Shown piece after piece: positions 8,584 through 16,382 of a DNA stretch of 64,000 bases. Below the pieces are notes generated by a model. It ran no database searches. It saw nothing but the letters and a program-made list of their open reading frames with translations, and was not told the DNA's origin. Source of the DNA: an uncultured Tateyamaria sp. (GTDB taxonomy: Bacteria; Pseudomonadota; Alphaproteobacteria; Rhodobacterales; Rhodobacteraceae); NCBI RefSeq assembly GCF_947503705.1, contig NZ_CANNES010000011.1, forward strand, positions 1 through 64,000. Direction: 5' to 3'. The position numbers were made by a program, and so were the translations under genes. Numbering within the stretch: position 1 is the first letter of the stretch; every line of letters begins with the position of its first letter.

Positions 8584-9158
8584 TGTTGAAACTTATCGCA
8601 CGCAGTTTTTCGCTGACCATTCTGTTGTCCGCCATTGTCCTGACCTTCTTCATCATCGTGCTCATGATGGCCGTTGTTTTGGCAGGCGAAGGTCCGGTGA
8701 TGCGTGGCATCACATGTCAGCTCGTTATCTCAGAAGACTGTGTCCGCAAGGAACTGCAACAGGAACGGAAAAGGCTGCACGATCTGCAGCGTCAAAACCG
8801 CGAAATGCTCGCACAGAACAAGAAGGCAGAGGCGCTGATCAAGCGCCTCTCAGATTTGGATCATGCTTCGAGCTCTTATGTGGTGTTCTACAACGCGTCA
8901 TGGAAGCGCCACACGGTGACCACCGGACACACCTACGCTTCGTTGCTGGACCCAGACACGCTGATTGCGGCGCATTGTTATGTGTTCTCTCGCGTTCAGG
9001 GCGCGGGTGATCGGCAGATCAATCTCGGCAACATGAGCAAATCCAGAAGGCTTTCTTTGCCGTCCTATGGTGCACTAGCTTTGCGTGGCACAGGTTTGAG
9101 CAGCCGCGATATCGGTACGATGCAGGAGCAATGCCAGTGGCCGGACGGAGCCGCATAA
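8583..9158 (+). CDS. Membrane-anchored coiled-coil protein
   Basis: 191 residues with one N-terminal membrane segment (about 8-35), then a charged heptad-like stretch (ELQQERKRLHDLQRQNREML, about 55-95), and a globular C-terminal part. Four cysteines lie outside the membrane span, so disulphides in the periplasm are possible. The ATG overlaps the previous TGA and has GGAGGAA upstream. Its TAA stop is the first base triplet of repeat copy 2. No family recognised; the context is the putative mobilisation operon. Confidence 0.68.
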   Translation: MLKLIARSFSLTILLSAIVLTFFIIVLMMAVVLAGEGPVMRGITCQLVISEDCVRKELQQERKRLHDLQRQNREMLAQNKKAEALIKRLSDLDHASSSYVVFYNASWKRHTVTTGHTYASLLDPDTLIAAHCYVFSRVQGAGDRQINLGNMSKSRRLSLPSYGALALRGTGLSSRDIGTMQEQCQWPDGAA

Positions 9159-9178
9159 CCCGCCCGAACTGCGCCCAT
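9156..9178 (+). repeat. Intergenic CCGCCC repeat, copy 2
   Basis: Begins with the TAA stop of the upstream gene, then C and CCGCCCGAACTGCGCCCAT. It differs from copy 3 at only a few positions. A strong hairpin follows 30 nt later. Confidence 0.55.
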
Positions 9179-9208
9179 ATCGCAAAACTGCATCGCCAAT
9201 GATGAACT

Positions 9209-9233
9209 TGCGCCCCGCAACTCGCGGGGCGCA
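9209..9233. other. GC-rich stem-loop before secreted-protein gene
   Basis: TGCGCCCCGC (9209-9218) pairs perfectly with GCGGGGCGCA (9224-9233) around AACTC. It shares the core stem GCGCCCCGC/GCGGGGCGC and a 5-nt loop with the terminator at 10749. It lies just upstream of the TGGAGAAA ribosome-binding site of the next gene, and no T-run follows. Confidence 0.65.
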
Positions 9234-9251
9234 GCAATCTTGGAGAAATCA

Positions 9252-9608
9252 ATGTTCAAACCTTACAGTCTCAAGCGGCTCATTGTCATGTGCACCGTCA
9301 GTCTGACACTTGCTGAACCCGCGATCGCGGCAGGCGGCAACGCGATCGGCAAAGTTGCAGATGATGTCACAAGTCTGTTCAACAAATTTTCGAAGCCAGA
9401 GGTGCCCCCGAAAACTCCTGATCTGGACTACAGATATGATCCGCCTGAATATGTTCCTGGCGGGTCAACAACGTTCAGCACCGGACGCATCACGGGTGTA
9501 GAACCGCCTTCTGAAGGATTGTCATCGACCTTCAACAGGCAAGGTGGCGATGCCATCGAAACAGACAGTTTGTCGGACACGTTCAATTCGGGCGCAGCAT
9601 CCAATTGA
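9252..9608 (+). CDS. Small secreted protein
   Basis: 118 residues from the ATG at 9252, preceded by GGAGAAA. Residues 1-22 form a Sec signal peptide (KRLIVMCTVSLTLAEPAIAA), with likely cleavage after AIAA. The mature part is short, proline- and serine-rich and low in complexity (KPEVPPKTPDLDYRYDPPEY). No Cys in the mature part and no known domain. It sits between membrane-protein genes of the mobilisation region, so a periplasmic or surface role in transfer is possible. Function unknown. Confidence 0.62.
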   Translation: MFKPYSLKRLIVMCTVSLTLAEPAIAAGGNAIGKVADDVTSLFNKFSKPEVPPKTPDLDYRYDPPEYVPGGSTTFSTGRITGVEPPSEGLSSTFNRQGGDAIETDSLSDTFNSGAASN

Positions 9609-9699
9609 GTTGATAATTCTGGTGTGCCGTTCGGGAAACCGGGCGGCGCTTTTGCTCCAAAATTTGCGACCATGCGTTTTTATGTGATATCATTTCAAT

Positions 9700-10089
9700 A
9701 TGTTGTTCGAAGGTTATCGTGAAATGGAAAGCTACGGCGTGGTGGATGCCACCAAGGCTTTTGTCCGCGTCTATTTACCCAAACATCACTGGCACTACCT
9801 CCTTTGGCTCAAAAGTCAGGGGCTCGATTTTGATCGTTTCACGCAGGATTGTGACAAACGGCGGCGCCAGATTGGCGAAGGCTCTGTGTTGCTGCCGGAC
9901 TTCTTGGAAGTCGTGACTGAGAGGCTGGCAAATATCCACTATCGTCCCTACGCAGACCGCTCAAATGTCGTGCAACCCGTTTTGATCCATCAGCTGAGCA
10001 CAGCCATTGACAAAGCCGAAGCCTACTTCCGCAATTCTGGTCCCAACGCCACGCGCTGGAATAGTTGGACAGGACACCATACCAACTAA
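9700..10089 (+). CDS. Hypothetical protein
   Basis: 129 residues, soluble, aromatic- and histidine-rich near the front (VYLPKHHWHYLLWLKSQGLD). A second in-frame ATG at 9724 (MESYGVVDATKAF) could be the real start, since 9700 has no clear ribosome-binding site. No signal peptide or transmembrane span. The stop TAA is the start of repeat copy 3. It is not a family I recognise; by position it belongs to the mobilisation region. Confidence 0.55.
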   Translation: MLFEGYREMESYGVVDATKAFVRVYLPKHHWHYLLWLKSQGLDFDRFTQDCDKRRRQIGEGSVLLPDFLEVVTERLANIHYRPYADRSNVVQPVLIHQLSTAIDKAEAYFRNSGPNATRWNSWTGHHTN

Positions 10090-10109
10090 CCCGCCCAAGC
10101 TGCGCCCGA
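10087..10109 (+). repeat. Intergenic CCGCCC repeat, copy 3
   Basis: TAA stop of the upstream gene, then C and CCGCCCAAGCTGCGCCCGA. A small hairpin (GGAGG at 10144-10148, CCTCC at 10154-10158, 5-nt loop) follows before the next ribosome-binding site. Confidence 0.55.
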
Positions 10110-10179
10110 TGGTTTTGTCGTTTTCCAGTCTTCTGAACTCGTTGGAGGCACGTCCTCCGTTTGAGATCAGGAGGGATCA

Positions 10180-10698
10180 ATGTTCGCAATCATCGAAGCA
10201 TTCGTACTGCATTTTTTGCAAGGGATTACATTTGAATTTGCCGACGACCTGTTGTGCTGGGCGTCAGACGCTTGGCTCAGTGGAAATTTACACAGCTGTC
10301 GTGCGAGCATGGTTGCTTGGGCCAAAAAGAGTGCCAACATCGCACCCTACGCAGCTTTCGTAGGGACACTTATCGGCTATGCAGTGTCTCCGTTGTCTGT
10401 GGTTGTAGCTGCGTTCATGGGCAAGCCACACAGTCCCGGCGATGCCTTCGGCCGTGCATTCAGTATTGAATTGGTCGAAGGGGCAATTGCCGTCATTGGT
10501 CAATTGATCACAGATCAGAGCTTTGGGGCCGCGGTCTGGTCATTTGGTCTAAGCGCAGTCATCGCTCCCATTCGTGGCAGTGTTGCTGCGTTTACCTTTG
10601 CCTGGGACGCAAGTGGGGCCTTCAAGTTCTTGGTGCTTCTCGTTGTCCTCACCGCAGCGCTTGTTGGCCTGTCGATGCTAGGCTTGCTACCCATCTAA
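10180..10698 (+). CDS. Small multi-pass membrane protein
   Basis: 172 residues with a perfect AGGAGG ribosome-binding site before the ATG at 10180. Hydrophobic segments occur at about 48-80, 90-115, 115-140 and 148-171 (FLVLLVVLTAALVGLSMLGLLPI). The N-terminal 45 residues contain two Cys (LLCWASDAW and LHSCRASM). No catalytic motif. It is the last gene before a strong terminator-like hairpin and the coupling-protein gene. A membrane part of the mobilisation system is a reasonable guess. Confidence 0.65.
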   Translation: MFAIIEAFVLHFLQGITFEFADDLLCWASDAWLSGNLHSCRASMVAWAKKSANIAPYAAFVGTLIGYAVSPLSVVVAAFMGKPHSPGDAFGRAFSIELVEGAIAVIGQLITDQSFGAAVWSFGLSAVIAPIRGSVAAFTFAWDASGAFKFLVLLVVLTAALVGLSMLGLLPI

Positions 10699-10718
10699 GC
10701 CGCCCGCGCCCCGCCCTT
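10696..10718 (+). repeat. Intergenic CCGCCC repeat, copy 4 (diverged)
   Basis: TAA stop of the upstream gene, then GCCGCCCGCGCCCCGCCC. Only the first half matches copies 1-3 well. It again leads into a GC-rich hairpin. Confidence 0.4.
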
Positions 10719-10748
10719 GCGGCGCTGGCTGTCCTCTGAAGCTGTGCG

Positions 10749-10777
10749 AAGCGCCCCGCCTGACGCGGGGCGCTTTT
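10749..10777 (+). terminator. Rho-independent terminator
   Basis: An 11-bp stem (AAGCGCCCCGC at 10749-10759 with GCGGGGCGCTT at 10765-10775), a 5-nt loop and a T-run ending at 10777. It lies between the small membrane protein and the coupling-protein gene, so it should end the upstream transcript, though it also sits close to the next ribosome-binding site (GGAGG). Confidence 0.8.
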
Positions 10778-10795
10778 GTGTTTGGAGGACAGAAT

Positions 10796-12764
10796 ATGTC
10801 TCAAGGAAAGAATGGAGAGCCGCACCCGTTGGGACGGCTTATTGTCACTGCGGGTATTTGTTATCTGCTCTATTTATATCCACTGGATCGGATTTATGAC
10901 CCGATGTTCAGGGCGGTGTGGTGGTTCGGCGCGGGGTGCGCGGCGTTGGGAACTCTCAAGTCACTGCCGCAGATTGGTAGTGGGCTTGGACGGGTCTCGC
11001 GTGTGTTGCGGATGTTGCGAAAAGACACGGTGAAGGGCTCAGCGGGGTTTTTGACCGAACGAGAGGCGCGCCATGCCGGTTTGCACAAACGGCGCAAGGG
11101 CAGTCGGTTCATTGGTACACTGGGTTCAACCCCGCTGTGGCTTTGGACAGAGGTGCATCACCTGATCATTGGGCCAGCGGGAAGTTCCAAGACATCAGCC
11201 GCAATCATCAACATATTGATGGGCTCGTCGGAATCTGCGCTCATAACGGACATCAAAGGTGAATTGTGGGAAGTCACGCGGCACTACCGTGCCAAGATAT
11301 TCGGCCATAAAGTATTGAAGGTTAACCCCAAAGATCCAGCCAATTCGGTCAAGATCAATCCTCTGGATGATATTGACGATGACATCGCGGCGGAAAGCCC
11401 AAAGGCATTGTCGCGCGCGCGGGATCGCATGGCAGTTGCTACCCGACCCGGAAGGCGGTGGGGGAACCAATACCATCTTCTATCAAGGCGGACGTGCAAC
11501 CATCGTCACCGTCATCTTCGCGGTTTTGGTGATCATGCCGAAGGAGCACCGGAACCTTGCGATGGTGTTCCGCGCGCTTTCGGACATGACAATTTTGCAT
11601 GATCTTTTGGATGCCGCGACCAAGTCTCCGGCGCTCAGAGGTGAGATCGCCGATATGGCGCGCAGCCTGCATCAACAGGCCTTTGGCGATGATGGGTCGG
11701 CCAAAACCTTTGAATCGTTCCGTACCAATGCGATCATCGCGCTTGAAGCCTTTGGGCCTGGCAATTACCTCGCCGCGATCACATCCGAGACGACATTCCA
11801 CTTCCGCGACCTAAAGAAACACAAGGTCTCGCTGTACATCCTGATCGACTATGCCAACGCCAAGGTGCTGGGGTCCTTCAGCGGGTTGCTGCAACATCTC
11901 GCAGCGGAAGCAATGGTGGAAGAAGGCACAAACACGCCTGTCCTGTTCTGCCTTGATGAGTTCACAAACCAAAAATGCGCTGTGCTGGCGTCCATACTAA
12001 CCCTGCTCAGATCGGCCGGGGTGCGCGTGGTCATGGCAACGCAAGACCTCAATGACATCGAGCGTGTTTATTCCAAGAACGAACTGGAAACAGTCTTGTC
12101 AGAGACGGAGATCAAACAGTTTTTGGGCGGCATTCGGTCGAAGAAAACGCTGGATTGGCTGGCGGCCTATTTGGGTGAAATGACAGACACGACCTCATCA
12201 TATGCGATCGGCCGCGAGGGCCCACAGGAAAGCCTGAACCGAGTGAACCGAAAACTGCTAACAGAGGACGAATTGCGCCGCTTGCCCAAAGAGGCGCAAC
12301 TGGTCATCTTTGGTAATCACAAGCCAATGCTTGCGAAAAAGGTGCCCGTCTTTGCCGTTTCACCATGGCGGCATGCCGTCGGCATCAACACCGCCTATGG
12401 CCCCAAACGCCGCCTAGATGCGGTCGAAGTCTATATCCGGTGGTGGGGAACGTTTGTCACGCCGCGCGCGGCACGCGCGTACAGGCGCATGCTGCGCAAC
12501 CTGCACCGCAAACGCAGCCAAATCGGATTGTTCCTCGGCCAGTTGTTCGGTGGCATCACGCTGCTGCCCTTGGCTGTGGTGGTTTTGATCGGCGCTGTGG
12601 TGCTCAGTGGCCCTGGCCTGCCGAACCTCCGTTTCGAATACGGATACGCAGGAAGCGCCCAGGAACGGCCCAGGCACTTCATCTGGTGTCGCTATGTCGG
12701 TCCTACCAGCCCCGGCGTGATTTTTGGCCCCAATTGCCCCCTGATCCTCTGGCGCACAAATTGA
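10796..12764 (+). pseudogene. VirD4/TraG-type coupling protein, frameshifted
   Basis: Two overlapping frames together make one type IV coupling ATPase, which hands the relaxase-DNA complex to a secretion channel. The first part, from the ATG at 10796 (GGAGG upstream), has two N-terminal membrane segments and the Walker A motif IIGPAGSSKTS. It leaves the family pattern near 11420. The second frame picks up at GIAWQLLPDPEGG and carries Walker B (VLFCLDEFTN), a later motif (VVMATQDLNDIERVY) and a C-terminal hydrophobic tail. The switch falls in a CG dinucleotide run (11411-11420) and needs one base fewer or two more. It is either an inactivating mutation, a sequencing error or, less likely, programmed shifting. 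Intact members are about 600-650 residues, like the joined product. Confidence 0.85.
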
Positions 12765-12776
12765 ATGGAGATCGAC

Positions 12777-13241
12777 ATGGATGATCCAAAAGAAACCCGC
12801 ATGATCCAAACCCGCGATGGCGTGGAGCGGATTCCGCGCACGCAGATCGGTGTTGGCCTGCGTGACTATTTCCAGAACACAGAGCTGCCCGAAGATATCG
12901 AGCGTGCACAGGTTTTTGCCACATCACGCGGCCCGGTGCTTGCGCCGCGTGATCCCGTGCCATGGACGGAAGCGCATGCGCAGAAGGTGAAGAATTTTGC
13001 GCAAGATGTGAAATCCTACATCGATGAGAAAGGCAGCTACAAATGGAAGCTCGGCAATTGCGCAGAGACCCTTTCCAATGAGACTGGCTACCCTGCCTCT
13101 GAAATGAAGGCGCATATCGTGGCGGCATTTGAGGATGCACAGGGGCAAGACCCGTTCAAATACCTACAAGGGGTGCGCGCTGAACAAGGCCTGCCCGTGC
13201 GAGGCCAGGAGCAAGCGCCTGACCAATCGTTTGAACTGTGA
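12777..13241 (+). CDS. Hypothetical mobilisation-region protein
   Basis: 154 residues from the ATG at 12777, chosen because GGAG lies 6 nt before it; an ATG at 12765 directly after the coupling-protein stop is the alternative. It is acidic and soluble and predicted mixed alpha/beta, with a DYFQNTELPEDIERAQ stretch and no known domain. It follows the coupling protein with no space and overlaps the next start by one base, so it is part of that operon. Proteins of this size are common after virD4-like genes in roseobacter plasmids and islands (from memory). Confidence 0.6.
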   Translation: MDDPKETRMIQTRDGVERIPRTQIGVGLRDYFQNTELPEDIERAQVFATSRGPVLAPRDPVPWTEAHAQKVKNFAQDVKSYIDEKGSYKWKLGNCAETLSNETGYPASEMKAHIVAAFEDAQGQDPFKYLQGVRAEQGLPVRGQEQAPDQSFEL

Positions 13242-13516
13242 TGGTCAAGGATGCCTTCGAGGACGTATCGCAGGAGCCTCGCGCCGATTTGGCCGAGGCT
13301 CCTGTGCCCACACGGGACAAGCTGCTGGCGCTGATCGCAAAGCAACACCAATTGCTGACCAAAATACAGCCACAGCACAAACCGACTTGGGCGCTGGATG
13401 CCCGCAAGCCCGAGTTCAAGGAATTGCGCGAAGTTTCCCGCGCGCGCACGCGGACAGAAACCCGCCTGGAAAAGGCGGCACAGGGCTTCCGCCGCGGGTT
13501 TGACTGGAACAGCTAA
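13241..13516 (+). CDS. Hypothetical protein
   Basis: 91 residues starting at the ATG that shares a base with the upstream TGA; a GTG one codon earlier is also possible. It is helical and basic toward the end (SRARTRTETRLEKAAQGFRRG), with no membrane span. The one-base overlap points to translational coupling with the preceding gene. No family recognised. Confidence 0.5.
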   Translation: MVKDAFEDVSQEPRADLAEAPVPTRDKLLALIAKQHQLLTKIQPQHKPTWALDARKPEFKELREVSRARTRTETRLEKAAQGFRRGFDWNS

Positions 13517-13559
13517 TCGCAAATTTGCACTGATGCCGCGGAATTTGGTATTCTGGGGC

Positions 13560-13931
13560 ATGATTTTGCAAAACATAGACTACTTGATGGATCGCGAGCG
13601 GGAGGTTCTGCTTAAAACCTGCATTCGATACATCGAACTCCCCATATCTGGTCGCCAGAGGATCGAGGCTTATGATCTCGTGTGGACATGGTACGACCGT
13701 CTTCTCGCATATCCCCATGGCAATGACGAAGATCGGCTGCACCACTTCTGGGAACGCTGCATTGTCGAAGAAGGCTGCACGCCGTCTGACGCCTTGGTGC
13801 GTCTCGTGTATGAAATTCTTGAAGGGTATGATGAACGGGGTGTCGACATCATTGACGACGCTATAGCACTGAACATTGCGCATGAGCGGATGGCAGCGTG
13901 GCGGGCGCGCAAAGCGAGCGGGCTAGAGTAA
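13560..13931 (+). CDS. Hypothetical protein
   Basis: 123 residues from the ATG at 13560 (MILQNIDYLMDRERE); an ATG at 13533 would add nine hydrophobic residues. It is a soluble, acidic and mostly helical protein with conserved-looking aromatic patches (AYDLVWTWYDRLLAYPHG). No DNA-binding or catalytic motif is apparent. It follows the coupling-protein operon by 43 nt and is followed by a small hairpin. Function unknown. Confidence 0.55.
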   Translation: MILQNIDYLMDREREVLLKTCIRYIELPISGRQRIEAYDLVWTWYDRLLAYPHGNDEDRLHHFWERCIVEEGCTPSDALVRLVYEILEGYDERGVDIIDDAIALNIAHERMAAWRARKASGLE

Positions 13932-13935
13932 AAGT

Positions 13936-13958
13936 AACGGCAAGCTTAGGCTGCCGTT
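13936..13958. other. Stem-loop after hypothetical gene
   Basis: AACGGCA (13936-13942) pairs with TGCCGTT (13952-13958). There is no T-run, so a terminator function is only possible. Confidence 0.35.
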
Positions 13959-14084
13959 CAACGGATCTGGGACGTAACGCTCAGTCCTAGGGGGATATTG
14001 GCCAAGCGGCGCAGATTAACGAGCCGCCGGTTCAAAAATATTGCATCGGCCCACTTTCCGCCCAGCACAGAAGAGTCTTCGTGT

Positions 14085-14107
14085 TTTTCCCACGTTGAAT
14101 GGGAAAA
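14085..14107. other. Stem-loop upstream of small gene
   Basis: TTTTCCCA (14085-14092) pairs with TGGGAAAA (14100-14107) around a 7-nt loop, 46 nt before the ATG at 14153. It could be an operator or a weak bidirectional terminator. Confidence 0.4.
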
Positions 14108-14152
14108 GCATGAGGCATGTAAATAACGTATTCTGACTACCAAAACGAGATC

Positions 14153-14377
14153 ATGGCAGAGGACTTCCCTACCATTCTTGAATGCCTCGGACGAGAAGGG
14201 CACAGGCTCTTTGAGATCGAAAAAACACCCAACGGCATCAAAGTTGTGGAGCTTTGCGATGAGTACTACGGCGCGACGCTGTCTTGGAAGCAGCTACGAC
14301 GCTTAATCGAAGAACTCACACAAATCCTTGAAAGTGCAGACGAGATAGACACAGGTTCGCCACGCGGTGCCGACTAG
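14153..14377 (+). CDS. Small acidic protein
   Basis: 74 residues (MAEDFPTILECLGREGHRLF...), predicted alpha/beta with a long C-terminal helix rich in Glu and Leu. No known domain. Its stop overlaps the stop of the serine recombinase on the other strand by 4 nt, making a convergent pair. Function unknown. Confidence 0.5.
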   Translation: MAEDFPTILECLGREGHRLFEIEKTPNGIKVVELCDEYYGATLSWKQLRRLIEELTQILESADEIDTGSPRGAD

Positions 14378-14994
14378 AAAGGATCACATCCCACGTCATG
14401 TGATGTCGTGGTGGACAAAACCGGATAGGTCAGCTTTTCGCGGTGAAAGGCGCGCTGCAAGGTCAATCGCGAGACGCTCAGCAAGGCTGCGACATAGCGA
14501 CAAGGCAAATCCTCGGCGCACATCCAAGAATAAGCATCGTGAACAATCTCCGGGCTCAGATGCGGCGGTCGGCCCAAACGTACTCCCCGTTTACGTGCCG
14601 CTTCCAGGCCTTCTTTGGTTCGGCGGCTTATAATTTGCCGTTCGAAATTCGCAAAGGCTGCCACCATTGTGTAGAAAAGCTCGCCTTCTGCTGTTGTCGT
14701 GTCGATGGGCATCGACAGAATGCGGAAATGAACCTTGCGACGGCGTAGATCATCTGCCGTCAGCATTGCATCAATTGAGGAGCGAAAAGCTCGATCAAGA
14801 TCGACAACGACGAGCGTGTCTTGCGCACGCAACTCTTGCATCAGTGTGTCAAAAACGGGTCTTTCGACAGCTGCGCCTGAAATGAATTCCACCCGCAACT
14901 CAACACATTCGGCTTCAAGTTGCATCACCTGACGATCCGTCAACTGTGACGCAGTAGAGACGCGAATATAGCCGATGCGACGGGGTTTGGGCAT
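14374..14994 (-). CDS. Serine recombinase, resolvase/invertase type
   Basis: 206 residues from the ATG at 14994 (MPKPRRIGYIRVST). Residue 13 is the catalytic Ser in YIRVSTASQ. The family motifs DRAFRSSIDA, ANFERQIISRRTKEGLEAARKRG and LGRPP follow, with a C-terminal helix-turn-helix (CRYVAALLSVSRLTLQRAFHR). Its length is typical of small resolvases (about 180-210). A longer frame begins at 15141 but adds 49 unlike residues. It probably resolves cointegrates or inverts a segment of the element it sits in; its crossover site was not identified. Confidence 0.9.
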   Translation of the reverse strand: MPKPRRIGYIRVSTASQLTDRQVMQLEAECVELRVEFISGAAVERPVFDTLMQELRAQDTLVVVDLDRAFRSSIDAMLTADDLRRRKVHFRILSMPIDTTTAEGELFYTMVAAFANFERQIISRRTKEGLEAARKRGVRLGRPPHLSPEIVHDAYSWMCAEDLPCRYVAALLSVSRLTLQRAFHREKLTYPVLSTTTSHDVGCDPF

Positions 14995-15146
14995 GCGGGG
15001 TGATCGAAAACCATCCCTTTCGATCAACCCGTTTTGAGCGCATTTTGTGGCCGCACGCGTTTGGCGCGACCTTGTATTCCTTAGCTCTTTCTTTACCGGA
15101 TTGCCGGACTCTCGTATAGCCACCGCTTGAACAAAAACCATGGATT

Positions 15147-15494
15147 ATGAACAGCATAGCGACGTGGGCTGTGGCAATAGGGTTGGCGGTGGTCTGCACA
15201 TTCCATCCACAGAAATCTACCGCCGAGACATTTACGGGGGCCGAGTTTTTGACCTGGCCCGTGGACGGTCAGGACAACTACATCGGCATTGCCGTAACCA
15301 TGGCATCGCTCATTGCGACGCGGGTCAATCCCTCCACTGGGCAATGTCTGGATGGCTGGTATGCTGCCAGTGAGGATGTGGCGGCCTCACGTGATGCGGA
15401 GATCCGCGCAGTGATAGCCCGCAATGCGGAATATCATCCAAGCGCGGTGATCATGCTGGTTCTGGAAGGCGCATGCGGGTCATTTGCGCCGTGA
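15147..15494 (+). CDS. Small secreted protein, possibly Rap1a/Tai-like
   Basis: 115 residues with a Sec signal peptide (MNSIATWAVAIGLAVVCTFH, cleavage near STAE). The mature part has two Cys (GQCLDGWY and EGACGSF) that could pair, a YIGIAVTMAS helix and a HPSAVIMLVLEGAC end. That layout recalls the Rap1a/Tai immunity-like fold (a helical secreted domain with a central disulphide), but the match is by eye and weak. It reads divergently from the recombinase and convergently with the 15500 gene. Confidence 0.6.
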   Translation: MNSIATWAVAIGLAVVCTFHPQKSTAETFTGAEFLTWPVDGQDNYIGIAVTMASLIATRVNPSTGQCLDGWYAASEDVAASRDAEIRAVIARNAEYHPSAVIMLVLEGACGSFAP

Positions 15495-15499
15495 AAGAC

Positions 15500-16246
15500 T
15501 TACTTGAGCGCCATCGGAACTGAGATTGCTGCTGCCGTTTCCACAACAGGCGCGTCCATGGGTGCGCTGTCCTGCTCAAGTGAGATGTTTGCGGGGTTGA
15601 GCCGTTGAATGCGATCCAGATCGCGTTTGAGGTCATCCAAAGACATCGCCGGATCTTCACTGTCGTAGCGATTGCGCATGTCGCCCAATACATCGTTGCG
15701 ATAGGTGCCCCAGTCCGCGCGCTTGTCTTCCAAAGCCTGTCTTTGGGTTTGGGCCGCAAAGTAATCTTCGGAGCTTGGCGCATCAACTGGCCATATAATG
15801 CCCTCTGCAATCGCGGGATCAACGTCTGAGCCATCGGCGTAGACAACGCGCCCGTCCGCATGTTGAAACACGAGACGTCCATCTGGATCACGGGCGGCAC
15901 GCGCCTCCAAATCAGCAATCATTTGGTGTGCCGATTCAAGCTGGCGCTCGATCATTGCAAGCGCAGTATCAGCTTCGGTCTCGGCACCGCGCAACCTATC
16001 TCCAAACTCAGTGTAAAGCGCCGCATATTCCGGATCGCGCATCAACTCTTCGAGGGTGCGGCGGGTGCGCTCGCGTTCTGCCTTGCGCCGTTTGCCATCG
16101 GGTGAACGGTCGTCGTTGGGGCTCAGGAATTTGCGCATGCGGCCTGTATCCGCGCCGCTGATCTCATTTTGCAGATCGTCGAAGTCGCGCTGGCGTTTGG
16201 CCTTAGATAGTTGTTTGGAGATGTCTTCGTCGGTGTGATCACGCAT
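15500..16246 (-). CDS. Coiled-coil protein downstream of the relaxase
   Basis: 248 residues, highly charged. Residues about 45-115 look coiled-coil (KRRKAERERTRRTLEELMRD, EADTALAMIERQLESAHQMI). A central beta hairpin (DGRLVFQHADGRVVYADG) and a proline-rich C-terminus follow. There is no catalytic motif. It lies 136 nt after the relaxase on the same strand, a position often filled by such proteins in roseobacter mobilisation regions (from memory). It may assist relaxosome assembly; that is a guess. Confidence 0.6.
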   Translation of the reverse strand: MRDHTDEDISKQLSKAKRQRDFDDLQNEISGADTGRMRKFLSPNDDRSPDGKRRKAERERTRRTLEELMRDPEYAALYTEFGDRLRGAETEADTALAMIERQLESAHQMIADLEARAARDPDGRLVFQHADGRVVYADGSDVDPAIAEGIIWPVDAPSSEDYFAAQTQRQALEDKRADWGTYRNDVLGDMRNRYDSEDPAMSLDDLKRDLDRIQRLNPANISLEQDSAPMDAPVVETAAAISVPMALK

Positions 16247-16260
16247 GGCGGCCTGCCTTT

Positions 16261-16280
16261 CCCCACGCCGCGCCGTGGGG
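16261..16280. other. Stem-loop between relaxase and downstream gene
   Basis: CCCCACG (16261-16267) pairs with CGTGGGG (16274-16280) around a 6-nt loop. It borders the tRNA-like fragment, whose T-arm-like part runs into this stem. Confidence 0.5.
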
Positions 16281-16312
16281 CTTCGAACACCGCAACCACT
16301 GAACTACACCAA
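16276..16312 (-). other. tRNA-like fragment (D-arm joined to T-arm-like sequence)
   Basis: On the minus strand the sequence reads GGTGTAGTTCAGTGGTTG, the standard tRNA D-arm block, followed at once by CGGTGTTCGAAGCCCC, which resembles a T-arm. No anticodon arm lies between them, so it is not a functional tRNA. It may be a scar of an attachment site at a tRNA gene, or chance. Confidence 0.35.
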
Positions 16313-16382
16313 AATACCGTAACACACTCAATTCCATACCAAATAGTATACCGTAAATGGGGTCACCCGTGCAAATTTGGGA

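Noticed and set aside
7277-10718. Integron attC sites as an explanation of the repeat-hairpin units
   Set aside because: The core GTTRRRY and its partner are absent and no integrase is in the window.
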